A stretch of DNA of 64,000 nucleotides from Thalassoroseus pseudoceratinae. Its GTDB lineage: Bacteria > Planctomycetota > Planctomycetia > Planctomycetales > Planctomycetaceae. The notes under the pieces are model-generated. The model saw only the letters and a list, made by a program, of their open reading frames with translations. It had not been told where the DNA came from and did not search any database. The position numbers and the translations under genes are program-made. The DNA lies in assembly GCF_011634775.1 (NCBI RefSeq), contig NZ_JAALXT010000002.1, forward strand, positions 868,001-932,000, read 5' to 3'. Positions 55,662-63,938 of this stretch are shown piece by piece. Position 1 is the first letter of the stretch. Each line of letters starts with the position of its first letter.

Positions 55662-58514
55662 CTAGTAGACGTAAATGAACTCGTTTGAGTTGAGTAGTAA
55701 TAGACAGACATCAGCAAGTGCCCGAGTGTCTGAATCGACAGTCCACGGTTTTGCATCCGGCGTATAGTCTTCGTAGGCGTTGAGTTTCTCGATGAACTCG
55801 AATGGTTCGCCTGTGAATTCCTCGACAAGTGAGCGAGTCACCTGAGTCGGGTACTTGACCTCGTTCGGCTTGCGATTCTGATGATAGACTTGCATCTCCT
55901 TCAGATATTCATGGAGAAGCGATTGTTCGTCCGAAGTTGGTTTTCGTCCATACGCGATTTGAACCGCATGTCGAATCCATTGCTCGGTGTCGTCAGGGCG
56001 TTCCTTCTGAACTCGAAGTGCGAAGGCAATGGACCGGTCTGTAATTGTATCGCTATTGAGCAACGTAAAGGCCTGCGGTGTGACGGCAGCGGAATCGCGA
56101 AGTTCGCACGATTCGTTCGGGTTAGGCAGGTTTAGGATCTCCAAGAACGGGTCGGCCTGTCCGCGTACCCGGTATGCGTAGATTGTCCGGCGGTTTCGCT
56201 CTGCCGGTGTCCGAGATGCCTGATGGGCTGGGGCGATCGAGAACTGAATCATACGAGGCTGCAGAGCAACTTCCATGTTGATCTCCGGCATAATTGGTAC
56301 GCCACCCATCTCGCGATTTAGTTCGCCAGTCACTGCTAGGATCCCATCACGAATTTCTTCCGCAGTCAATCGGCGCGGAGGGAACGAGGAAAGTCGTTCA
56401 TTGTTCGGGTCGACGGTTGTTTGTCGATGATGGTCGGCTGATTTTCCGGATCGACGATAAGTTTCTGATGACACGATCAGGCGGTGAAGTCGTTTTATCT
56501 TCCAACCGTTTTCAATGAAATCAGCGGTGAGCCAGTCGAGAAGCTCAGGGTGAGTTGGTTTGCTGCCTTTCGCACCAAAGTTGTTCGCTGTTTTGACAAT
56601 TCCCTGACCAAAGTGCGAGGCCCAAACGCGATTGACGATGACGCGGGCTGTGAGTGGATTGTCGTCATTGGCAACCCATTTCGCGAACTCGAGCCGACGC
56701 CCTTGTACCTCTTCTGTTAGCAAATAGGGGGCTTTCTTGTCTTCATGGCTAACTTGCCCCGTTGCACTTAGGACCCCTGGTTTGACAGCATCCTGCGGAG
56801 CCTCCAACGAACCACCCGCGAGAATGAAACTCTCGGGTTGCCATTTCTTGTTCAACTGGTTCGGCTTGCGAAGTTTTCGGCTGTTAACAAAACTAGCCGG
56901 CGGGCCATTGTAGACTGTCTGTGCCATTGGCTGATACCGCTCAAGTCGGCGTTGCCAGATCCACACATCTTGTTCGCGAACTTTTTTAATGCCTTTTTCT
57001 TCAGGGGTGAGACCCACGTGACGGGGTGGTTTCTGATCCTCGGGGTCGTTCTTCCGCGCGTTCTCATTCTTATAAGGTCGGTTGTGCTCGGCATACCACT
57101 TCTTCGCGGCCGCCTCTTGCTTGTTGTTGACCTTGGCGAGTTCCGCTTTGGCAAAGTCGAGGAGTTCTTTGGTTAGAGCTCGATTCTTTGCAAAGCCGTT
57201 TCGGTTTTCTACCGGTAGGAAGTCAACGGGCATTTCCGCCGGTTGCGTGGCGGCAAACGTTGCATACATTCGGTAGTAGTCACGAGTCGGGATCGGATCA
57301 AACTTGTGGTCATGACATTTGCAACATCGCATCGGCATTGCGAGGAATGTTTGCCCGACGTTGTGAACGAGGTCATCAAGATAGATCTGCCGGGCCTCAT
57401 CTTTGGGAATCATTGCTGTTCCCCACGGACCCATGCGTAGTAGCCCAGTAGCAATCCGCGCTTCGGGATCATTCGGACGCAGTTCGTCACCAGCAATTTG
57501 TTCGACGACGAATTCGTTGAATGGCTTGTCATTATTAAAGGACCGGATGACATAGTCCCGATAACGCCAAGCGTTAGAGCGTTCATAGTCATTGGAGAAA
57601 CCGGCGGTATCAGCATAGCGGACGACATCAAGCCAGTGTTGTGCCTGACGCTCACCGTAATGGTCGCTGTTTAAGAGACGAGTCGTTAAATCCGCCCACG
57701 CATGTTGACTATCCTTTTTCCAGGCTTCGAGGAAAGTGTTGATCTCGTCTTGACTTGGTGGTAGGCCTGTGAGGTCAAATGTTAGTCGACGGATCAACGT
57801 GCGCGGGTCTGCCTGTGGAGCTGCGGATAGCCCGGCCTCGTGTAGCTTTCGATCAATGAAGAAATCAATCGGGTTTTGCCCATCTTTGGTGAAGTTCTGG
57901 TGATCAAACTTCCGGACGGGCTGGAAGGCCCAGATATCTTGGGGTTGATAGCGACGATAGGTCCAATCATTCGAGAGACCGCCGCTGGTATCGACGATTA
58001 TTCCATTTTCGTTCTCACGAACTGACCACTCTTCCTGTTTGATGCGACGTTGAGTTTCGTCGTTTGGCCACGGCGCGCCGGCGGCAATCCACTTGCGAAT
58101 GTACTCGCTTTCCGCTTTCGTTAGACGGTCCGTTTCTTTGGGAGGCATCTCATAGGTTTCCCAAAGTACGGCCTGATAGAGGGAACTCTCAGCCGGTTTC
58201 CCAGGGACGATCGAAGTCTCTCCTGAATCCCCACCCTTCAGCATTCCTTCGCGTGAGAGCAAATCATAGCCGCCGCGAATGTCTTTCGGATCGTTACCAT
58301 GACAACCGAAACATTTCTGTTTCAGCAGCGGCAAGACTTTGAGTGTAAATAACCGATTGGCGTCTATCGTGCTGTCATTGGCTATGACAGCAGGCGACGG
58401 ATTCTGTAGGGCAAAGATGGCCACCGTGACGCAAAGGAACCAAACCGCTTTCGAAGCTACGGTTACTTTCGCGTTACTAGCATAAGGTTTCCGTTGTTGA
58501 TCACGGTTTGCCAT
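55662..58514 (-). CDS. PSD1-type secreted protein of the ECF operon
   Basis: A 950-residue exported protein. ATG 58514 has AAGGAG ten bases ahead and overlaps the end of the FecR/LamG gene by 14 bases. A hydrophobic helix (about 22-37) follows a basic N terminus. The cytochrome motif is CFGCH (68-72). DUF1549 has IWAFQPVRKF, LTGLPPSQDEI and [24 protein letters not shown], then CCKCH with DHKFDPIPTRDYY. A Lys/Glu-rich linker follows, with no lectin-like insertion. DUF1553 has NPLTARVIVNRVWASHFGQGIVKTANNFG and ends SNEFIYVY. The LamG module that other PSD1 proteins carry is here on the neighbouring FecR-type protein instead. Confidence 0.9.
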   Translation of the reverse strand: MANRDQQRKPYASNAKVTVASKAVWFLCVTVAIFALQNPSPAVIANDSTIDANRLFTLKVLPLLKQKCFGCHGNDPKDIRGGYDLLSREGMLKGGDSGETSIVPGKPAESSLYQAVLWETYEMPPKETDRLTKAESEYIRKWIAAGAPWPNDETQRRIKQEEWSVRENENGIIVDTSGGLSNDWTYRRYQPQDIWAFQPVRKFDHQNFTKDGQNPIDFFIDRKLHEAGLSAAPQADPRTLIRRLTFDLTGLPPSQDEINTFLEAWKKDSQHAWADLTTRLLNSDHYGERQAQHWLDVVRYADTAGFSNDYERSNAWRYRDYVIRSFNNDKPFNEFVVEQIAGDELRPNDPEARIATGLLRMGPWGTAMIPKDEARQIYLDDLVHNVGQTFLAMPMRCCKCHDHKFDPIPTRDYYRMYATFAATQPAEMPVDFLPVENRNGFAKNRALTKELLDFAKAELAKVNNKQEAAAKKWYAEHNRPYKNENARKNDPEDQKPPRHVGLTPEEKGIKKVREQDVWIWQRRLERYQPMAQTVYNGPPASFVNSRKLRKPNQLNKKWQPESFILAGGSLEAPQDAVKPGVLSATGQVSHEDKKAPYLLTEEVQGRRLEFAKWVANDDNPLTARVIVNRVWASHFGQGIVKTANNFGAKGSKPTHPELLDWLTADFIENGWKIKRLHRLIVSSETYRRSGKSADHHRQTTVDPNNERLSSFPPRRLTAEEIRDGILAVTGELNREMGGVPIMPEINMEVALQPRMIQFSIAPAHQASRTPAERNRRTIYAYRVRGQADPFLEILNLPNPNESCELRDSAAVTPQAFTLLNSDTITDRSIAFALRVQKERPDDTEQWIRHAVQIAYGRKPTSDEQSLLHEYLKEMQVYHQNRKPNEVKYPTQVTRSLVEEFTGEPFEFIEKLNAYEDYTPDAKPWTVDSDTRALADVCLLLLNSNEFIYVY

Positions 58515-60171
58515 TGTTATAGATCTCCTTGATTTCATCAGCCGACAGTGCGGCGGCGAAGATGGCAAATTCATCGATGCTTCCGTTTAGGTTTCGGATG
58601 GCAAATTCGGAATCTTGCCGTGTGGGAATTGACCAGTTGCCGATGGATGCCGGGCCGATTCGTGTCGTCCCAACGACCAAACTTGGGTCAATTGTTTCCT
58701 CATGAAGGATCTCGCCATTGAGGAAATGAGTGACGCGACCGCTCTTGGCATCATATGCCGTTGCGACGTGCAACCAGCGTCCGCTGAGTGATGGTTTCCA
58801 GAACGACGGCGAGAGTACGGGCTGATGCGTTTGGGCTTTCTTGGCGTCCCCGCGAACATCATCCGGTTTGTGTCGCACCGAGAAAAATAGTTGGCCGGTA
58901 TCAAGGATTTGCCAGTGTGGCTCGCCTTGATTGTAGTGGTCTGTGAGGAACAACGAATTGTACCAGCGATCAAGACTGTCAATCTTCACCCAGCAAGCGA
59001 ATGTCAGTGAGGTGAACTCACCGGGTATCTGCACGCGGACGCGATCTCCCGGACGCTTAAATTCCAAACCGCTCTTTGAGGTCCAACGACCATTGACTTG
59101 ATTCGCCCCGACGATTGCACCATTAAGGAGGGGCTTCTCGGGCTGTAAGCTACTTTCCAATCGTCGTAGCCAGTTCCCTTCTTGATTAAAGTCGTAGTAG
59201 GCGATTAGTCGATTGTCTCGACGAAACTTTTCTGACCACGCCTTCCACCGCAAATAACGTTCGTCGCGTTGGTTGGCGGCTCGTGACTCGATGGTTGCAA
59301 TGTCTAAGAATTGATCTGGTGTGACTTCGGTCTTCGAGTAGGTTCCGTTCGAGCCACGAATCAAAGCGTCTCCGGTGGTGAGCAACCGCTTCTCGCTGGC
59401 GGGCTGTTGTAACTCGACTTCGCCGTCAAAAACCTGAATGTTCGCTTCCGACTCTGTAACGGATAGCCCGAATTCGGTGCCGAGATCCACAACCGTCATG
59501 TCATCCACTTGCAACGCGAACCCGCGTGCGGCTGGTGGGACCTGGGCACGAATTCGACCGCTACGGACTTGGGCTAGTTGAGGCGACTGTAAATCCAGCT
59601 CCGCGGGGCCCTCGACGATGACCGTCGCACCGCAGAAAAACTCGATTTGAGCGAATCCGGATTCGATAGCGAGTCGACCGGGCCGAATGGCGTCACCAAC
59701 TTCGAGCGGGAGTTGGTCGTCTTCCCATTGGATATCAACCAACTGAGTAATCAACGCGACACCCTCGGATGTCGGTTCCTCACGGTCAACGTTACCGGGC
59801 CCCGTTTCCGCAGTGGTTGTGGATTGTTTGTTACCTGCCAGCTCAAGTTGCACGAGTCGACCAGTCAGGACAAACAACAAGACAGCTGCGGCTGTGACCG
59901 CCCAGTAGCTGACTCGGAAGACACGATTGGTCGTTTTTTTCGGCGTGGATGCTGGCGTCGTCTGCGTGGTTTCGGGGAAGTTCGTAGTCGTGAGACCAGC
60001 GTCGACATCAAGCTTCAATGCCGCGCTGAGCATCTGATGTTGTAGGTAGACCTTCCTGGCGTCCTCACTCGATCGCAGAATTTCACGAATTCTGCTGACG
60101 CCAGAGTCGTCAAGTGTGCCTGTTTCCCAGTCGAACAATAGCGATTCGAGTTCCTCGATCATGTTGGTCAC
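58501..60171 (-). CDS. FecR-domain membrane protein with extracytoplasmic LamG domain
   Basis: A 556-residue protein. GTG 60171 is chosen: GGAGGG lies eight bases ahead and the codon overlaps the sigma-factor stop (TAGTG); ATG 60162 is possible. Residues 1-80 are cytosolic and include a short ECF-anti-sigma-like helix (LLFDWETGTLDDSGVSRIREIL). One membrane helix follows (about 87-108). A FecR-like domain (about 150-260; GFALQVDDMTVVDLGTEFGLSVTE, NIQVFDGEVEL) and a LamG/concanavalin-like domain (about 330-540; AYYDFNQEGNW to SIDEFAIFAAALSADEI) come next. It probably senses or binds a glycan outside the cytoplasmic membrane and controls the sigma factor encoded just upstream (inference from gene order and architecture). 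Confidence 0.87.
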   Translation of the reverse strand: MTNMIEELESLLFDWETGTLDDSGVSRIREILRSSEDARKVYLQHQMLSAALKLDVDAGLTTTNFPETTQTTPASTPKKTTNRVFRVSYWAVTAAAVLLFVLTGRLVQLELAGNKQSTTTAETGPGNVDREEPTSEGVALITQLVDIQWEDDQLPLEVGDAIRPGRLAIESGFAQIEFFCGATVIVEGPAELDLQSPQLAQVRSGRIRAQVPPAARGFALQVDDMTVVDLGTEFGLSVTESEANIQVFDGEVELQQPASEKRLLTTGDALIRGSNGTYSKTEVTPDQFLDIATIESRAANQRDERYLRWKAWSEKFRRDNRLIAYYDFNQEGNWLRRLESSLQPEKPLLNGAIVGANQVNGRWTSKSGLEFKRPGDRVRVQIPGEFTSLTFACWVKIDSLDRWYNSLFLTDHYNQGEPHWQILDTGQLFFSVRHKPDDVRGDAKKAQTHQPVLSPSFWKPSLSGRWLHVATAYDAKSGRVTHFLNGEILHEETIDPSLVVGTTRIGPASIGNWSIPTRQDSEFAIRNLNGSIDEFAIFAAALSADEIKEIYNNGKP

Positions 60172-60698
60172 TATTGCAGCCCTCCCGTGGAAGTGCGTTG
60201 CTGAACGCATTCGGCGAGTTGCCGACGAATTCTGAGGATAGCAACCTTGATCGCACCGACGGTCTTTTCAGCCGCGGAAGCCACATCGGCCACGGACATC
60301 GACCGGATGTAGCGATGTTCGATGAGTTCGCGGTTTTTGTCCGTTAGCCGCTGCAGGCATTGACGCAATGCAAGGCGGACGAGATCAATTGTCTCGGCCT
60401 GTCGCTCCGCTTCGCTGCTGATTGTCTCGGCCAACTCGGCGTCGAGGAGCATCCGGTCCCGTTTCTGGTCTCGCAAATGAGCCAGAACCTGAAATCTGGC
60501 AATTGCGAATGCCCAAGGCAAGAACGGTTTCGTCGGATCGAATTCGTCGATCTTTCGCCAGAGAACCAAATTGGTTTCCTGAACGACATCCGCCGTCCGA
60601 CTATGATCGCCGAGCAGCGAATACACGTAGCCGTATAGTCGAGTTTGATGTTCGGTGAGTTGTTGAACGAACTCTTCCGACTGATTTGCTTGATGCAT
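60171..60698 (-). CDS. ECF-type sigma-70 family RNA polymerase sigma factor
   Basis: A 175-residue sigma factor with regions 2 and 4 only. Region 2 holds RLYGYVYSLLGDHSRTADVVQETNLVLWRK and the promoter-melting segment FDPTKPFLPWAFAIARFQVLAHLRDQKRDR. Region 4 holds LTDKNRELIEHRYIRSMSVADVASAAEKTVGAIKVAILRIRRQL. GGAGGA stands three bases ahead of ATG 60698. It begins a five-gene operon whose second gene encodes a FecR-type partner; such sigma/FecR pairs are common in planctomycetes. It is likely to drive its own operon. Confidence 0.95.
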   Translation of the reverse strand: MHQANQSEEFVQQLTEHQTRLYGYVYSLLGDHSRTADVVQETNLVLWRKIDEFDPTKPFLPWAFAIARFQVLAHLRDQKRDRMLLDAELAETISSEAERQAETIDLVRLALRQCLQRLTDKNRELIEHRYIRSMSVADVASAAEKTVGAIKVAILRIRRQLAECVQQRTSTGGLQ

Positions 60699-60723
60699 AG
60701 TTCCTCCGGGTACGTGGATTTAC

Positions 60724-60745
60724 CACTCAAACTCCGAAGGTTACA
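60724..60745 (-). promoter_or_regulatory. Possible ECF-type promoter ahead of the sigma operon
   Basis: On the minus strand TGTAACC (60739-60745) resembles the AAC core of many ECF -35 elements; about 15 bases on comes GTGGTA, a possible -10. It is 41-47 bases upstream of the sigma start codon. No matching copy could be identified elsewhere, so this is a weak call. Confidence 0.25.
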
Positions 60746-60894
60746 TCGAATTGGAAAAAAGTCCGAAAATGCAGTCAGGAAATTGCGATGCGAACGAGTT
60801 GAGAACAAGTCGAGATGTTCCCCGGTGAAAACGGAGAATCAGCCGAGTATTTGGCAACTCCGTTCGTTTGAGCATTGACGGAAATCAGATTTCG

Positions 60895-61179
60895 TTATGG
60901 AGACTGACCACCAATTAGGTCGGATTGACCGGCGGATTGCAGTTCCTTCGATGTCAGGAATCGCCAGCCGCGAACTTCGTGTCCGCAGTGTGGGCACTGC
61001 GGGTGTTGGGCATCGGGTCGCAAACTCGTCGACTGTTTCAGTTGCGAAGGTTCTTTCCAAACGGCTTCACACTCGTCGCAGATCGCAACAAGGTCGTTGC
61101 AGGCGTCGCAGGCGGCAATTCGAATCATCCCCTGACCGCAGCACGGACACATCCTCAAGTATGGTTTGGGTTCACTCAC
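60895..61179 (-). CDS. Small zinc-ribbon protein
   Basis: A 94-residue protein with four CxxC pairs: CPCC, CDAC, CDEC and CPHC, enough for two zinc ribbons. GTG 61179 is preferred since GAGG (61187-61190) lies seven bases ahead; the longer frame starts at 61206. The last 25 residues (GHEVRGWRFLTSKELQSAGQSDLIGGQSP) are polar and probably flexible. No catalytic motif is present. It lies 60 bases downstream of the OB-fold protein on the same strand. I do not recognise a named family. Confidence 0.75.
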   Translation of the reverse strand: MSEPKPYLRMCPCCGQGMIRIAACDACNDLVAICDECEAVWKEPSQLKQSTSLRPDAQHPQCPHCGHEVRGWRFLTSKELQSAGQSDLIGGQSP

Positions 61180-61239
61180 GACATATCCTCGGGGTTGGCG
61201 AATCAAGGGGAATGGAATTAGCTTCGCAGTGGAGACGTA

Positions 61240-62043
61240 TCAACGCGGGAACGCCGTGATGACTTCGCTTGTTCCTTTGCGGACGACAATGAAGATCTTC
61301 CGCAATGCGGGATGGTTGCGTTCGGCTCCCGTCTTTCCGCCCAGGAATCCCACACGTCGTCCCATCGAAACTGTGTAAACATCGCGACCGTCGTCGCTTT
61401 GCGGACGAATCCGATCGGTCTTGATTTTCTTCCACGCTTCATCGATCCAGGCGAATGCCACGTCGTCGCCGCCATCGAACACCCCATGTGGACCGTCACG
61501 GTTTGGAATGTCGCGAGCATGCCGAAGCACGTGAGCTTTGCGAGTCAGCCCGTTGGGATCACGTCCAGAGTAACGCACACCGGCGGGACTGATCCACGTG
61601 TCACGGCCGAGGGACTTGAGCTTGACCGGTTCAGGCAACTTGTCCTGTTTGCCAGGTTTCCGCTTGATGATCTGCAGCCGATCCGCGGATTGCAGCCGGA
61701 TTTGGAGTTTCCCGCGAAACCGTTCCAGACGGCCTCGGACAACCACATTCTGACCCTGAAGTGAAGTCGGTGCAGAATTCTTGGGGAACTTTGCCACAAC
61801 ATCACGCGGAATGAAGGTGACAAACTCTCCGTTGGCAACGAAGTTCAAGAACACGTGGCCCGAAGAGGATTTCCCCGTGCGAGCCACTTCACCCAAGACC
61901 GAAATTTCTTGGCCGACGGCTTGTTGCAGATCATTCTTGTTGGCGGCGGGAATCGGCGGCTTCGCTGCATCTTTTGCAGCCGAGTGATCGACGAAACCCG
62001 TGCTCAAAAAGAGCGTCAGCAAAATCAACATTGGCTTTCGCAT
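61240..62043 (-). CDS. Secreted OB-fold protein with a possible BECR-type RNase-like C-terminal domain
   Basis: A 267-residue exported protein; ATG 62043 gives a signal peptide (RKPMLILLTLFLSTGFVDHSAA). Residues about 40-135 are an OB-fold-like barrel (EISVLGEVARTGKSSSGHVFLNF, NVVVRGRLERFRGKLQIRLQ), as in bacterial nucleic-acid-binding OB domains attached to nucleases. The C-terminal 110 residues contain HVLRHARDIPNRDGPHGVF, then WIDEAWKKIK, MGRRVGFLGG and a final strand KIFIVVRKGTSEVITAFP. The His-rich start and the terminal TAFP strand resemble the BECR-fold RNase toxins, but this is pattern similarity only. No immunity-like gene can be named; the neighbour is the zinc-ribbon protein. Confidence 0.62.
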   Translation of the reverse strand: MRKPMLILLTLFLSTGFVDHSAAKDAAKPPIPAANKNDLQQAVGQEISVLGEVARTGKSSSGHVFLNFVANGEFVTFIPRDVVAKFPKNSAPTSLQGQNVVVRGRLERFRGKLQIRLQSADRLQIIKRKPGKQDKLPEPVKLKSLGRDTWISPAGVRYSGRDPNGLTRKAHVLRHARDIPNRDGPHGVFDGGDDVAFAWIDEAWKKIKTDRIRPQSDDGRDVYTVSMGRRVGFLGGKTGAERNHPALRKIFIVVRKGTSEVITAFPR

Positions 62044-62367
62044 GACAATTCTCAAAGGTTGAGCAAAACGGTCCATGAATTCATGGTGATTATGAAAGGG
62101 GATTTCGCGAGGGGGCTTCTCGAGGTGTGTTCTTCAGTCTACAGCCGGCGGGCCGAAGGTCAAGAACCCTCGGAATGCCAGTCGATCCTCATCAGTCACC
62201 TCGCGTGTTCTTGGATTCCAAAGGTGTTCGGTTTGGCAACGCGACATTCTTCATCGCCGAGTCGCGTTTGGGATTGGACTTTCCCCTTGGTACAATTTCG
62301 TGATGTGAGACGTGTATTGCGGTAGAAACTAAGACTTCGTCGATTTCACTTTTCAGGAAGATACTCC
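62044..62367. other. 324-base divergent spacer
   Basis: It lies between the OB-fold gene (minus) and the sialate O-acetylesterase gene (plus). The plus-strand promoter is at 62268-62296. No RNA, repeat or small frame is convincing in the rest, and I cannot find a matching promoter for the minus-strand gene. Confidence 0.5.
62268..62296 (+). promoter_or_regulatory. Sigma-70-like promoter of the sialate O-acetylesterase gene
   Basis: TTGGGA (62268-62273, four of six) and TACAAT (62291-62296, five of six) are spaced by 17 bases. A start near 62303 would leave a leader of about 65 bases; AGGAAG lies seven bases before the ATG. Confidence 0.58.
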
Positions 62368-63906
62368 ATGCGCACTCTGACTTTTGCGTTTGCTCTCCTC
62401 ATGGGGGCAGCCATGTCGTTTCCATCGGTTTTGGTTGCCGAGGTCAAGTTGGCGGCGATTTTCTCGAATCACATGGTCTTGCAACGCGATAAACCAGTTC
62501 CGGTTTGGGGTTGGGCGGATGCGGGTGCCAAAGTGACGGTTGCCTTCGGCGATCAGAAGAAGTCGGTAACTGCGGACAAGACCGGCAAATGGACCGTCAA
62601 ACTTGATCCCCTCGAAGCCACGGAAACGCCTCAGACACTTCAAGTTGGATCGAATCGCCACGATCGGTTGGTGAAAGTCACTGATGTGCTGGTTGGCGAG
62701 GTTTGGCTAGGATCGGGGCAATCCAACATGGCGATGACCGTGTCCCGCGCTTTGGATTTCGAGTCTGAGAAAGCCAACGCGGATTATCCTCAGATTCGGA
62801 TGTTCAAAGAATCTTCCGGCGGAGCCGCGAAGCCACAAGCGGATGCAAAAGGCGGATGGGTCATTTGTTCGCCGAAAAGTGTGGGAAGTTTCTCGGCGAC
62901 ACTGTACTTCTTTGGCCGGGAACTTCACCGTAAACTTGATGTGCCGATCGGTTTGATCAATTCTTCGGTCGGTGGGACACCGATTGAGTCGTGGGTAGCT
63001 GCCGATGCACAAGCGAATGTTGCAGAACTCAAAGAAAGCCATGCCGCCGCCGTCAAAGCCTACGAGAGTTTTGATGTCGCTAAAGCGCAAGCACAATACG
63101 AGAAAGCCCTTGCTCAGTGGAAAACCCGGGCAACCAAAGCTAAGGCTGATGGCAAGAAGGTTCCACGACGTCCCACCAACCTAGCCGAACGCCATCAACG
63201 CCGGAGCGGTCCTGGCGGACTATTCAACGGCAAAATTGCACCACTGATTCCTTACGCGATTCGCGGAGCGATTTGGTATCAGGGTGAAGCGAATTCGCAT
63301 GCGGAAAAAGGGAGTCTCTACCAGTATCAACTCCCGTTGCTCGTTGAAGACTGGCGGGAACGTTGGGGCGAGGAATTCCCGTTTGCGTGGGTTCAGCTAC
63401 CGAATTACGAACGAGCCGGTGAAGGTTGGATGTTGGTTCGAGAGGGAATGTTGAAGTCACTCCGACTTCCCAAAACTGGGATGGCGATCACCGTTGACAT
63501 TGGGGAAGCCAACGACATTCATCCGCGAAACAAGCAAGATGTCGGTCGGCGATTGGCGTTTTGGGCTCTCGGTGATGTGTACGATTTCGACATTGTGACC
63601 AGCGGCCCAGTGCCATCGGGGCACGAAATCAAAAACGGTGAAGTGATCGTCTCCTTCCGTCACGTGGGAGACGGACTACGAGCGAAAAGCGGCGAACTGA
63701 AAGGGTTTGTCATCGCAGGAACAGATGGCCAATGGAAACCAGCCACGGCGAAAATCCGAGACAATGTGGTCGTCGTTTCCCATCCGGAGATCAGTAGCCC
63801 TGTTGCGGTTCGTTATGCTTGGAAAGCGAATCCAGACGGCAATCTGACGAACTCGGCTGGTCTGCCAGCATCTCCATTCCGTATCAGCGATGATCACGCA
63901 GAGTAA
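62368..63906 (+). CDS. Secreted sialate O-acetylesterase
   Basis: A 512-residue exported SGNH esterase with signal peptide (TLTFAFALLMGAAMSFPSVLVAE). It begins with the family segment VKLAAIFSNHMVLQRDKPVPVWGWA, a beta-rich domain (about 25-105), then the catalytic domain: GSGQSNM with Ser119, SVGGTPIESW, GAIWYQGEANS and GEANDIHPRNKQDVG with the catalytic His. The tail is a beta-sandwich (AVRYAWKANPDGNLTNSAGLPASPFR). The known reaction of the family is removal of acetyl groups from sialic acid or acetylated xylose/glucuronate units. It is independent of the PSD1/DUF1501 units. Confidence 0.93.
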   Translation: MRTLTFAFALLMGAAMSFPSVLVAEVKLAAIFSNHMVLQRDKPVPVWGWADAGAKVTVAFGDQKKSVTADKTGKWTVKLDPLEATETPQTLQVGSNRHDRLVKVTDVLVGEVWLGSGQSNMAMTVSRALDFESEKANADYPQIRMFKESSGGAAKPQADAKGGWVICSPKSVGSFSATLYFFGRELHRKLDVPIGLINSSVGGTPIESWVAADAQANVAELKESHAAAVKAYESFDVAKAQAQYEKALAQWKTRATKAKADGKKVPRRPTNLAERHQRRSGPGGLFNGKIAPLIPYAIRGAIWYQGEANSHAEKGSLYQYQLPLLVEDWRERWGEEFPFAWVQLPNYERAGEGWMLVREGMLKSLRLPKTGMAITVDIGEANDIHPRNKQDVGRRLAFWALGDVYDFDIVTSGPVPSGHEIKNGEVIVSFRHVGDGLRAKSGELKGFVIAGTDGQWKPATAKIRDNVVVVSHPEISSPVAVRYAWKANPDGNLTNSAGLPASPFRISDDHAE

Positions 63907-63938
63907 GATCGCAGTGGACCGTTGCGGTCGAGGTGCAG

